Below, piece after piece: positions 55,778 through 64,000 of a stretch of DNA of 64,000 nt. The notes under the pieces are model-generated. The model ran no database searches. It was not told the origin of the DNA and was given only the letters and a program-made list of their open reading frames with translations. This DNA is from Paraburkholderia hiiakae (GTDB taxonomy: Bacteria > Pseudomonadota > Gammaproteobacteria > Burkholderiales > Burkholderiaceae), in NCBI RefSeq assembly GCF_904848665.1, contig NZ_CAJHCQ010000002.1:186001-250000 (forward strand), in the 5' to 3' direction. The position numbers and the translations under genes were made by a program. Position 1 is the first letter of the stretch; each line of letters starts with the position of its first letter.

Positions 55778-57294
55778 ACGACACGCCGCTGCTCTCAGTA
55801 CGCGGGTTGACCAAGCGCTTTGGCGGTCTCGTCGCGGTGAAGGACATTGGCTTCGACATCCGGCCCGGCGAGATACTGGGCCTGATCGGACCCAACGGGT
55901 CCGGCAAGTCGACCGTGATGAAGCTCATCATGGGCATCGAGCGGCCCAACGCGGGCTCGGTCAGGGTGAACGGCGTGGAGATGGCCGGCTGGGCACCGCA
56001 TCGCATCGCGCGCGCGGGCGTGGGCATCGTGTTCCAGCATTCACGGCCGCTGCATCGGCAAACAGTGCTGGAGCACATCAAGCTCGCGCTGCTTCCGGAC
56101 TCGCTCGTCAAGCTCGCGGCGGAACCCCACGTGCATCAGCGCGCGCAGGAAATTGCCGCGCGCGTGGGTCTTGCCGCCGTCATGCATCGGCATCCCGCGA
56201 CGCTGCCTTTCGCCGACCTGCGCCGCATGGAAATGGCGAAAGCGATTGCGCGCGATCCGAAGGTCGTGCTCGTCGATGAGCCCTTCGCAGGACTAACGGT
56301 TGCGGAGTCGGAGGCATTCTCCGAGCTGATACGCGGCTTTCGCGCGGAGGGCCGCGCCGTGCTGCTGGTCGATCACAACGTCAAGAGCCTCTCCGCGCTC
56401 GCCGACCGCGTGCTCGCCATGTACCTTGGCGAGCACATCGCCGAAGGCACGGCCGAAGAGGTGATGCAAAACGAAACGGTGCGCCGCGTGTATCTGGGCG
56501 GCAAGCTGGAATTGCGCCAGCGCTCGAGCGTCGCGGGCGCGGCGAAGCGCTCCATTCTCGAGGTCTCGGACGTGCGCGTGCTGTACGGCAAGGCATGCGC
56601 GCTCGACGGCGTGAGCCTCCACGTTCGCGAGGGCGAGTTCGTTTCGGTGGTCGGCCTCAACGGCGCGGGGAAGACAACCCTCTTCAACGCGCTCTCGGGC
56701 CTCCTTCCCTACCAAGGGACGATCCGCTTCGACGGGCGCGACCTGAAGGGCACGAGCGGGGCGGCCGTTTCGCGCGCGGGCCTTGTGCAATGCCCGGAAA
56801 CGCGCGAGCTGTTCGGCGACATGACGGTGCGCGAGAATCTCGAACTTGGCGGCTATCATCTTGCGGGCGAAGTGCGCAACAGGCAGCTCGCCTGGCTCTT
56901 CGACCTCTTTCCCATTCTCAAGTCACGGCAGGGTCAAACCGCGCGCACGCTCTCAGGCGGCGAGCAGCAAATGCTGGCCATTGCGCGTGCGCTCATGCCC
57001 CAGCCCAGGCTCCTGATTCTCGACGAGCCGACGCTCGGGCTCGCGCCCCTGATCCTCGAACAGTTATCGAAGGCGCTGGATGCGCTGCAGCAGTCTACGC
57101 CCATTACCGTGCTCCTGGGCGAGCAGAACGTTCGCTTCGCCCTGCCGCACGCGGACCGCGTTTATGTGCTGGAGCATGCGCGCATCATCTGGGAGGGGAG
57201 CGCTTCGCGTTTCGAAGCGGAGATGGGTCGCGGTTTTCTCGAAGCGGTGCCCACGAGCGATCCCCATGCACTGACCTCGGGCGCTACGCGTTGA
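55774..57294 (+). CDS. Fused LivG-LivF ABC transporter ATPase
   Basis: This 506-residue protein contains two complete ABC ATPase domains. The N-terminal one (about residues 5-245) is LivG-like, with Walker A GPNGSGKS near 38 and Walker B VVLVDEPFAG near 168. Its signature reads LPFADLRRME where LSGGQ is expected. The C-terminal one (about 265-500) is LivF-like with Walker A GLNGAGKT, an intact LSGGEQQ and LLILDEPTLG. In most LivFGHM systems these are separate genes. The fusion fixes a 1:1 ratio. The altered signature in the LivG half could leave only one of the two composite ATP sites fully active. ATG 55774 overlaps the livM-like stop. Confidence 0.93.
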   Translation: MNDTPLLSVRGLTKRFGGLVAVKDIGFDIRPGEILGLIGPNGSGKSTVMKLIMGIERPNAGSVRVNGVEMAGWAPHRIARAGVGIVFQHSRPLHRQTVLEHIKLALLPDSLVKLAAEPHVHQRAQEIAARVGLAAVMHRHPATLPFADLRRMEMAKAIARDPKVVLVDEPFAGLTVAESEAFSELIRGFRAEGRAVLLVDHNVKSLSALADRVLAMYLGEHIAEGTAEEVMQNETVRRVYLGGKLELRQRSSVAGAAKRSILEVSDVRVLYGKACALDGVSLHVREGEFVSVVGLNGAGKTTLFNALSGLLPYQGTIRFDGRDLKGTSGAAVSRAGLVQCPETRELFGDMTVRENLELGGYHLAGEVRNRQLAWLFDLFPILKSRQGQTARTLSGGEQQMLAIARALMPQPRLLILDEPTLGLAPLILEQLSKALDALQQSTPITVLLGEQNVRFALPHADRVYVLEHARIIWEGSASRFEAEMGRGFLEAVPTSDPHALTSGATR

Positions 57295-57315
57295 AGCCCA
57301 CACACGGTGCCGCCT

Positions 57316-59055
57316 TCACGGCTGGACTTCAGCCTCAACTTCGGCCACCGCCTCGGTGTCCTGAGGTTCCACCACTTTCACGTCGTGCAGCCAGCGCGTG
57401 GCCTTGGCAATGGCGCGGGAGAGTCGCGCCACTTCGTTGAGCTGCTCGATCACGTCGTTCGCGAAGCGGAAAATGAACGCCGCGCCCTCGTTGCGCAACT
57501 GCAGCGAGGACATGATGTGTTGCCGCGCCGAGTCGGACTGCGCTTCGATTTCCGGCTTGGCGTTGACGATGCGCGTCACGACGTCCGCCTCGGGGTGCGC
57601 GATCGTCTGCACGGCGAGCGTGAAATGCTCGATCACGGACCTGGCGAATTGCACCAGCTCGGCGTTGCTCGTCAACACGCTCACGTCTGCGCTTTGCGCG
57701 GCACGCCTCTGGCTCAGCGCGAGCATGCTCGTCGTGGCCACGTCGCGGATGGCGTCGAGGCACGTCGCAATTCGCGCAAGATCCACCAGTTGCCGGCCTT
57801 CGTCGTCGCTGTGCACGGCATCGGAGAGCTTGCCGATATAGGTGAGAATGGCGGTGGCAAGCGAGTCCGCCGACTTGTCCTCGTTCGTCACCGCGGAGAG
57901 CGCCTGTGTGGAGCTTTCGACCAGGAGCGCGGCGCTATGCTCGACCAGAAGCTGCACGAGCTTGCCGAGCGAAGCCAGTTCGAGTTGCACGCGGGCAATG
58001 GCGAGCGCCGGCATTTCGACCAGCGTTTCATCGAGGTAACGCGGCACGCCGGGGTCCTGCCACGCTTCGCGACGCACCGGAGCCAGGCGTTCGGCGAGCT
58101 TCGCAATGGGCCCGGTGAACCAGATCAGCACGAAGGTGCTGAACACGCTGAACACCGTGTGCGCGTTGGCGGCCTGACGCGGTGTTTCCGCCGCGAGCCG
58201 CGCAGCGCCGCTCAGCTCGGGCGCGGAAGGCGAGATCGTGCGGATGAAATCGGCGAACTGTGGAATCGCAAAGGCGAAGAACAGCACGCCAAGCATGTTG
58301 AAGAGCAGGTGAACGATACCGACCTGCGCCGCTTCCGCCGACTTGCCGATCGAGGCGAGCAGCGCCGTCCCGCAGGTGCCCACATTGGCGCCGAGTATCA
58401 GCGCAATGCCCGATTCGAGCGGAATCAGCCCCTGGCTGCCGAGCGCGATGACGATCGCAAGCGTGGCCGCCGAGCTTTGCACGATGGCCGTGAACACGGC
58501 GCCGATCACGATGCCGACGAGGGGATTGCGCATGTCCTGCATCGCGTCGATGAACGGCTGGTAGTCGCGCAGGGGCCGCGTGGCGTTGCCCATCATCTCG
58601 ATGCCGAGAAACAGCAAGCCGAGGCCGAGTAGCGCGCCGCCCAGCTCGCGCGGCGTTTCCCGTTTCGCAAAGCCGTAGAGCAGGAAGCCGCCGGCGAGCA
58701 TGAACGGCACGAGTGCGGAGATATTGAACGCGATGATCTGCGCGGTGAGCGTCGAGCCGATATTGGCGCCCATGATCATCGGAATGGACTGCCGCAGCGT
58801 CATGAGCCGCGCGGAAACGAAGCCCACCAGTAGCACCGTGGTGATGGTCGACGAATTAAGCAGCGCCGTGATGCCCGCGCCCGCAAGCACGCCGCGAAAA
58901 CGGTTGGCGGTGAGCGAACTCAGCAGCGATTGCAGGCGCGCACCGGCAATCGTCTTGAGCGCGCCCGTCATGAGGTCCAGCCCGAAGAGGAACAGGGCGA
59001 GACCGCCAACCAGCAAACCAGTCACCTCGACCAGATTCAGATGCGCACCAGGCAT
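57316..59055 (-). CDS. Na/Pi-cotransporter-family protein with PhoU-like C-terminal domain
   Basis: This 579-residue protein has two inverted Na/Pi repeat units, each with a QSS-type or NSS-type motif (ITALLNSSTITTVLLVGF near residue 60; TAIVQSSAATLAIVIALG near 190), within about nine hydrophobic segments up to residue 325. A 230-residue helical PhoU-like domain follows. It probably moves phosphate with sodium; relatives in bacteria also export phosphate. It lies 39 bp after the P2A ATPase gene on the same strand and may be co-transcribed with it. It converges with the ABC transporter operon. Confidence 0.9.
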   Translation of the reverse strand: MPGAHLNLVEVTGLLVGGLALFLFGLDLMTGALKTIAGARLQSLLSSLTANRFRGVLAGAGITALLNSSTITTVLLVGFVSARLMTLRQSIPMIMGANIGSTLTAQIIAFNISALVPFMLAGGFLLYGFAKRETPRELGGALLGLGLLFLGIEMMGNATRPLRDYQPFIDAMQDMRNPLVGIVIGAVFTAIVQSSAATLAIVIALGSQGLIPLESGIALILGANVGTCGTALLASIGKSAEAAQVGIVHLLFNMLGVLFFAFAIPQFADFIRTISPSAPELSGAARLAAETPRQAANAHTVFSVFSTFVLIWFTGPIAKLAERLAPVRREAWQDPGVPRYLDETLVEMPALAIARVQLELASLGKLVQLLVEHSAALLVESSTQALSAVTNEDKSADSLATAILTYIGKLSDAVHSDDEGRQLVDLARIATCLDAIRDVATTSMLALSQRRAAQSADVSVLTSNAELVQFARSVIEHFTLAVQTIAHPEADVVTRIVNAKPEIEAQSDSARQHIMSSLQLRNEGAAFIFRFANDVIEQLNEVARLSRAIAKATRWLHDVKVVEPQDTEAVAEVEAEVQP

Positions 59056-59094
59056 GGCAATGGGTCCTCGCTCTCGAGTCGGGACGAAACGATT

Positions 59095-61869
59095 CTACGC
59101 GTCATGGTACTGCCTCGTGGCCGCGCCGCGCGGCTGCGGGCTCACGGCACGCTTGAGCGCCGGGATCGAGCGAATGACGAGCTTCTCGATCTCCACCACG
59201 AGGAAGAACAGGATCGCGCCCGCCACGAGCCACAGCCAGGCCGGCATCGGCAGCGACTCGGTTTCGAATACGGCATGAAAGGGCAGCGTATAGGTGAACA
59301 GGATCTGCAGCACGACGACCGCGCCAATGCCGTACCAGAGATACGGGTTGCCCATGTGCGCGCGCACCGATAGCGCCGAATTGATCAGCGAGCGGCTGTT
59401 GAGCAGATAGAAGACCTGTCCCAGCGTGATGGCGTTGACGGCGGCCGTGCGCGCCATCGAGTCGGGCACGCCCTGCGACTTCATCCAGAAGAATGTCGCG
59501 AGCGTATAGAGCACAAGCGTGGCGCCGACAAAGAGAATGCGCCACACGCCGAATGGTGTGACGATAGGCCGGTCGATCGAACGCGGCGGGCGCTGCATCA
59601 CGTCGTCCTCGTGCGGCTCGAAGGAAATGACGAGCCCGAGCGCGACAGAGGTGACCATGTTCACCCACAGCACCTGCGGCGCGGTGATCGGCAGCGTGAA
59701 GCCGAACAGGATCGCGATGGCAATCACCGCGCCCTGGGCGATATTCGTTGGCAGCATGAAGAGCATGGCCTTTTCGATGTTGTTGTAGACCGTGCGCCCT
59801 TCCTTCACCGCCGCGGAGATCGAGGCGAAATTGTCATCGGCGAGGATCATGCCCGCCGCTTCCTTCGTCACTTCCGTGCCTTTGATGCCCATTGCCACGC
59901 CGATATCGGCCTTCTTGAGCGCGGGCGCGTCGTTGACGCCATCGCCCGTCATGGCGACCACCTGGCGGTTGGCCTGGATCGCCTTCACGAGCCGCAGCTT
60001 GTGCTCGGGGCTCGCGCGCGCGAACACATCCACCTCGCGCACGCACTCCTGCAGCGCGGCGTCGTTCATCGCCTCGATCTCGGTGCCGGCCACGGCCGTC
60101 TTGCCGTCGCCGATGCCGAGCATGCCCGCGATCGCGGCGGCCGTGACCTTGTGGTCGCCCGTGATCATCGTCACGCGGATGCCGCCGGCGTGGCATTCGC
60201 GCACGGCGTCGATCGCCTCTTTGCGAGGCGGGTCCATGAGGCCCACGAGACCGAGCAACACGAGCGTCTTCGGCAGGTCCTGCGGGCCGAGGTTGCCCAC
60301 TTCGAGGCCGGGGTTGGGCAGCCACGCCAACGCCAGGACGCGTTCGCCCTGCGAGGCGAGCCGCTCGCCTTCGTGCGCGAAGCGCTCGCGCTCCAGCGGC
60401 ACGGGGCCGGTTGCCGTTTGCTGGCGGTCGCAGTTCTCGATGATCACTTCCGGCGCGCCCTTCACGAGCAGCATCTCGCCTTGCGCCGAACGATTCAGCG
60501 TGGCCATGAACTTGTGCTCGGACTCGAAGGGAATGGCGTCGATGCGGGACGCCGCCGCGGCTTCCGCGCCGCGGTCCATGCCGAGCTTGCCGGCGAACGG
60601 ATAGAGCGCGCCCTCGGTCGGGTCGCCTTCCACCTTCCATTTGCCGTCTTCTTCGAAGAGCCCGGCGTCGTTGCACAGGATCGATACGCGGCCCATGAGC
60701 GTGAGGACTTCCGGCGGCGCGGCGCCGAGCGCCTGGCCAGCCGCGCGGACTTCGCCTTCAGGCGCATAGCCGTCGCCGGTCACTTCATAGGGCGCGTCCG
60801 CGGTCACGACGGAGGTCACCATCATTTCCATGAGGGTGAGCGTGCCGGTTTTGTCCGAGCAGATGCGCGAGACGGAGCCGAGCGTCTCCACGGCGGGCAG
60901 GCGGCGGATGATGGCGTTGCGCTTCGCCATGCGCTGCACGCCAATCGCGAGCGTGATGGTGATGAGCGCGGGCAGGCCCTCGGGGATCACCGACACCGCG
61001 ATGCCCACCACCGCCTGGAACAACTGGATGAAGGTCATGTGGCCGAGCCAGTGACCCCATGCGAAAAGCAGCACGCTGAGGATACCGATCGCGATCGTAA
61101 TGACGTATCCAAACTTCTTGATCTGGCGAAGGAGCGGCGTTTCCAGCGCGCTGACCTCGGCGAGCATCTGGTTGATGCGGCCAAGCTCCGTCTGGCTGCC
61201 CGTTGCGACGACGATGCCGGTTGCGCGGCCCGAGAGGACCATCGTGCCGGAAAACGCCATGTTTTCGCGGTCGCCCACGGTGGCTTGCGCCGGCACCGCG
61301 TCGGTGTTCTTCTCGGCAGGCACCGACTCGCCCGTGAGCGCCGCCTCTTCCGTGCGCAGGTTCCTCGCTTCGACGAGGCGGATGTCCGCGGGGATCTTGT
61401 CGCCCGATTCCAGCAGCACGATGTCGCCGGGCACGACCTCGTCGGCGGGGATCAGGCGCACCTCGCCGGCGCGCAGCACGCGCGCTTCCGCAGAAAGCAT
61501 GTTGCGAATCGAGTCGAGCGCTTTCTCGGCGCGCCCTTCCTGCAGGAAACCCAGCAACGCGTTGAGGATGACCACCGCGAAGATGATCGAGGCGTCGAGC
61601 CACAGGCTCAGCATCAGCTTGATGAAGCCGGCCGCGAGCAGCACGTAGATGAGCACATTGTTGAACTGGGCAAGGAGCCGCACGAGGGGGCCGCTTTTCT
61701 TCCCCTGGGGCAGCACGTTCGGCCCATAGGTGGTAAGGCGCTGTGCGGCGTTCGCCACATCGAGCCCTTGCGACCGATTCACGCCCAGCTGGCGCTCGAT
61801 TTCGTCGGCGGGCATGGCGTGCCATTGCGCTGCGCCCGCGCCTGTTGCCGCATTCTCGGCAGAACTCAT
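59095..61869 (-). CDS. P2A-type cation-transporting ATPase (Ca2+-ATPase-like)
   Basis: This 924-residue protein has the N-terminal cation-ATPase domain (about residues 15-80), TGES in the actuator domain, PEGLPALITITLAIG in transmembrane helix 4, and the phosphorylation motif DKTGTLT near residue 335. KGAPE lies in the nucleotide domain and TGDGVNDAPALKKADIGVAMG near 610-630. Six C-terminal hydrophobic helices follow. The PEGLP motif marks the Ca2+/Mn2+ group, although the precise ion is not proven. I chose ATG 61869 with AGGGGG 7 bases upstream; the open frame continues far upstream only as a shadow of the LysR gene. It heads a possible operon with the Na/Pi-type gene. Confidence 0.93.
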   Translation of the reverse strand: MSSAENAATGAGAAQWHAMPADEIERQLGVNRSQGLDVANAAQRLTTYGPNVLPQGKKSGPLVRLLAQFNNVLIYVLLAAGFIKLMLSLWLDASIIFAVVILNALLGFLQEGRAEKALDSIRNMLSAEARVLRAGEVRLIPADEVVPGDIVLLESGDKIPADIRLVEARNLRTEEAALTGESVPAEKNTDAVPAQATVGDRENMAFSGTMVLSGRATGIVVATGSQTELGRINQMLAEVSALETPLLRQIKKFGYVITIAIGILSVLLFAWGHWLGHMTFIQLFQAVVGIAVSVIPEGLPALITITLAIGVQRMAKRNAIIRRLPAVETLGSVSRICSDKTGTLTLMEMMVTSVVTADAPYEVTGDGYAPEGEVRAAGQALGAAPPEVLTLMGRVSILCNDAGLFEEDGKWKVEGDPTEGALYPFAGKLGMDRGAEAAAASRIDAIPFESEHKFMATLNRSAQGEMLLVKGAPEVIIENCDRQQTATGPVPLERERFAHEGERLASQGERVLALAWLPNPGLEVGNLGPQDLPKTLVLLGLVGLMDPPRKEAIDAVRECHAGGIRVTMITGDHKVTAAAIAGMLGIGDGKTAVAGTEIEAMNDAALQECVREVDVFARASPEHKLRLVKAIQANRQVVAMTGDGVNDAPALKKADIGVAMGIKGTEVTKEAAGMILADDNFASISAAVKEGRTVYNNIEKAMLFMLPTNIAQGAVIAIAILFGFTLPITAPQVLWVNMVTSVALGLVISFEPHEDDVMQRPPRSIDRPIVTPFGVWRILFVGATLVLYTLATFFWMKSQGVPDSMARTAAVNAITLGQVFYLLNSRSLINSALSVRAHMGNPYLWYGIGAVVVLQILFTYTLPFHAVFETESLPMPAWLWLVAGAILFFLVVEIEKLVIRSIPALKRAVSPQPRGAATRQYHDA

Positions 61870-62019
61870 CTTCGCCCCCTGGTTGCACAGAGATTCAACG
61901 CAATAGTATGTTTTTTTCGCAACCGGCACGCGCAACCTGGTGCGCGCAACTTTTGTTTGGAGCAGCCGCCGCGGTATGTATGGCAACATCTGCCTGCCAC
62001 GACCCGCCCGAGTCATTCC

Positions 62020-62928
62020 ATGCGCATCACGCCTCTGCCTCCGCTGCCCTGCCTCGTCGCGTTCGAAGCCGCCGTGCGACACGCCAGCTTCACGCGCGCG
62101 GCCGCCGAACTGCACCTCACACAAAGCGCGATCAGCCGCCAGATCCAGCAGCTCGAAGAATTTCTCGGCCGCTCGCTGTTCGTGCGCGAGCACCGTTCGC
62201 TGCGGCTCACGATAGCGGGCGAACAATATGCGACGCAGGTGCAACGGCTCCTCACGCAATGCGCCGAAGCCACGTTCGATGTGATGAAGCACTATGGCGA
62301 GCTCGAACTGACGATTGCTTGCTCGTCGGGCGTGGCGGTGCTGTGGCTCACGCCGCGCCTGCCGGCATTCCGCGAGACGTACCCCAACATCAAGCTGCGC
62401 CTGATCGTGCGCGACGGACTCGCCTCGATGTCGCCTGCGGAGTTCGACGTTGGCGTTTATTACGTGCGCCAGCAGGCGCCCGCGCATTTCACCGCGCGCC
62501 GCCTCTTCAACGAAGAGGTGTTTCCCGTTTGCTCGCCAGCTTATCTCGCGCACCGGGCGCTCGCGCCAGCCGATCTCGCGAACGAAACGCTGCTGCTCCT
62601 CGAGGACGGCCAGCGCCAATGGATGTCGTGGCCCGAATGGTTCGACCTGAACGGCGTGACGATGCCGAAGACGCCGCAGGGCATCACGATCAACCACTAT
62701 CCGCAGCTCGTGCAGCTGGCCATTCTCGGCCAGGGCGTGGCGCTCGGCTGGCGCTACATGATCGACGCGTGCATCGAAGACGGTTTGCTCGTGCGCGTGG
62801 GCGAGAGTTCGGCGAGCCACGGTGGCGGCTATTACGTGATCTCGCCCAACGACCGCGCGCAGAACCAGGCGGCGCGTTTATTCACGCGCTGGCTGTTCGA
62901 GCAGGCGGAGGTGCAGACGGCGGCGTGA
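62020..62928 (+). CDS. LysR-family regulator (GcvA-like)
   Basis: This 302-residue protein has an N-terminal HTH (FEAAVRHASFTRAAAELHLTQSAISRQIQQLEEFLG split over residues 12-47) and a substrate-binding domain with the GcvA-subgroup pattern (ANETLLLLEDGQRQWMSWPEWF near 190). I chose ATG 62020, since it gives the standard LysR length; the open frame upstream is antisense to the ATPase gene. It diverges from the P2A ATPase across 150 bp and lies 167 bp before the MFS gene, so either could be its target. Confidence 0.9.
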   Translation: MRITPLPPLPCLVAFEAAVRHASFTRAAAELHLTQSAISRQIQQLEEFLGRSLFVREHRSLRLTIAGEQYATQVQRLLTQCAEATFDVMKHYGELELTIACSSGVAVLWLTPRLPAFRETYPNIKLRLIVRDGLASMSPAEFDVGVYYVRQQAPAHFTARRLFNEEVFPVCSPAYLAHRALAPADLANETLLLLEDGQRQWMSWPEWFDLNGVTMPKTPQGITINHYPQLVQLAILGQGVALGWRYMIDACIEDGLLVRVGESSASHGGGYYVISPNDRAQNQAARLFTRWLFEQAEVQTAA

Positions 62929-63095
62929 CGGACCAGACGGCAGACCAGGCGCCTCGCATGCGCTCAGCGCATGCATGCATGCGAATCTTTCGTTTCAGAA
63001 AATAATCGGGCTGTCATTAGCATGAGGAGCATGTGGGGGCTCCGGGCGCGTAGTTGTCGGCGCGCAGCTACGATCAATCTGACAAGGAAGAGACC

Positions 63096-64000
63096 ATGCA
63101 AGGAACGCTTTCACCTCGCGTCGCGCGTGACGCCGTCGCGACAACCGCGCAGCAGCGCCGCCGCGCGATCATCGCGACGGTATTGGGCAACGGCCTCGAG
63201 TGGTTCGATTTCACGGTGTACAGCTTCTTCGCTGTCATCATCGCGAAGCTGTTCTTTCCGACTGGCAACGAGCTGACTTCCGTGCTGCTCACGGTGGCGA
63301 CCTTCGGCGTGGGCTTTTTCATGCGGCCCGTGGGCGGTATCGTGCTCGGCGTTTACGCCGACAAGGTGGGCCGCAAAGCAGCACTCTCGCTCACCATCTT
63401 GCTGATGGCCTTCGGCACCGCGCTCATCGGGCTCGCGCCCACCTACGAGCAAGCCGGCATCGCCGCGCCGCTGCTGATCGTGCTTGCGCGCCTGCTGCAG
63501 GGATTCTCCGCAGGCGGCGAAATGGGCGGCGCCACGGCGTTCCTCACCGAGTACGCGCCGCCGGGCAAGCGTGCCTACTATTCGAGCTGGATTCAGTCGA
63601 GTATCGGCTTTGCCGTGCTGCTGGGCGCGGCCACGGGCACCTTTGTGACCTCGTCGCTCGACTCGCAATCGCTGCATAGCTGGGGATGGCGCCTGCCGTT
63701 CCTGATCGGCATTCTCGTGGGCCCGGTGGGTTACTACATCCGCAGCCATATCGACGAAACGCCCGCGTTCAGCGCCGTGGAAGCGCAGGCGAAAGACCAT
63801 TCGCCCCTCAAGGAAGTGTTCGAACGCTACCCGCGCGAGACTTTCGCGAGCTTTTCCATGGTCATTCTCTGGACGGTCTGCACCTACGTGCTGCTGTTCT
63901 ACATGCCGACCTATTCGGTGCGCACGCTGCATCTGCCGCAGTCGACGGGCTTTTCCGCGGGTATGGTGGGCGGCCTGATGATCATGTGCTGCTCGCCTAT
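63096..64000 (+). CDS. MFS transporter, metabolite:H+ symporter (MHS) type, cut by window end
   Basis: About 301 residues are readable, beginning MQGTLSPRVARDAV. Helix 1 contains the MHS-family words GNGLEWFDFTVYSFF. GVYADKVGRKAALS between helices 2 and 3 and GFSAGGEMGGATAFLTEYAP in helix 4-5 are typical of citrate, proline/betaine, ketoglutarate and dicarboxylate symporters. AAGGAAGAG lies 3 bases before the ATG. The C-terminal third lies outside the window, so no substrate can be named. Confidence 0.9.
   Translation, partial: MQGTLSPRVARDAVATTAQQRRRAIIATVLGNGLEWFDFTVYSFFAVIIAKLFFPTGNELTSVLLTVATFGVGFFMRPVGGIVLGVYADKVGRKAALSLTILLMAFGTALIGLAPTYEQAGIAAPLLIVLARLLQGFSAGGEMGGATAFLTEYAPPGKRAYYSSWIQSSIGFAVLLGAATGTFVTSSLDSQSLHSWGWRLPFLIGILVGPVGYYIRSHIDETPAFSAVEAQAKDHSPLKEVFERYPRETFASFSMVILWTVCTYVLLFYMPTYSVRTLHLPQSTGFSAGMVGGLMIMCCSP

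Noticed and set aside
59611..62019. Long plus-strand frame running into the LysR gene
   Set aside because: The first 803 codons are antisense to the P2A ATPase. Only the part from 62020 has a HTH and LysR fold.

Overview
The window is high-GC DNA with the gene content and style of a Burkholderia-type betaproteobacterium (Burkholderia, Paraburkholderia or Caballeronia). It carries a complete replication and partition module at about 18.2-24.3 kb: a Rep_3-type initiator gene, two-sided arrays of 16-bp iterons, a parA-parB operon, and seven 19-bp parS-like palindromes beyond parB. The argininosuccinate synthase gene argG lies directly beside this module. I therefore read the window as the origin region of a secondary chromosome (chromid) or megaplasmid rather than of the main chromosome. 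No tRNA, rRNA, CRISPR array or insertion sequence was seen.

Left arm, 0-16.4 kb. After a cut-off AraC regulator comes a tightly coupled minus-strand operon of three SPFH/HflK-HflC-like membrane proteins and a P1B-type metal ATPase with His-rich tails. It is followed by a GGDEF diguanylate cyclase, an MFS transporter, a TauE/SafE permease, an H-NS-like protein and a YhaO-YhaN nuclease/ATPase pair. Then 1.8 kb holds no gene I can support, leading into the parS array, parB-parA, the iterons and rep.

Middle, 24.5-43.3 kb. argG is followed by a GntR-controlled cluster with an MFS transporter and three MmgE/PrpD-family proteins: one normal, one half-sized, and one with a Tat signal. A glycosyltransferase and an ArAE-type exporter precede a catabolic cluster. 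That cluster holds a LysR regulator, a two-subunit hydroquinone 1,2-dioxygenase, 4-hydroxymuconic semialdehyde dehydrogenase, maleylacetate reductase, hydroxyquinol 1,2-dioxygenase, a YciI-like protein and a Rieske protein. Together these would take hydroquinone, and hydroxyquinol through maleylacetate, to beta-ketoadipate. A 17-bp LysR-like site occurs in front of both the dioxygenase operon and a nearby MFS gene, linking transport to catabolism.

Right arm, 43.5-64 kb. An O6-alkylguanine methyltransferase gene sits between two paralogous 2OG-Fe(II) oxygenases, the second of which has lost the iron-binding Asp. Then come a DUF969-DUF979-DUF2891 operon, a CBS-domain protein, a chemoreceptor, small proteins, and a branched-chain-amino-acid-type ABC transporter whose two ATPases are fused in one protein. 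A Na/Pi-type transporter and a P2A-type cation ATPase follow on the minus strand. A divergent LysR gene and a truncated MFS (MHS-type) transporter end the window.

Most start codons were chosen by ribosome-binding site and by stop/start overlap. Many operons here use 4-bp ATGA or GTGA overlaps.
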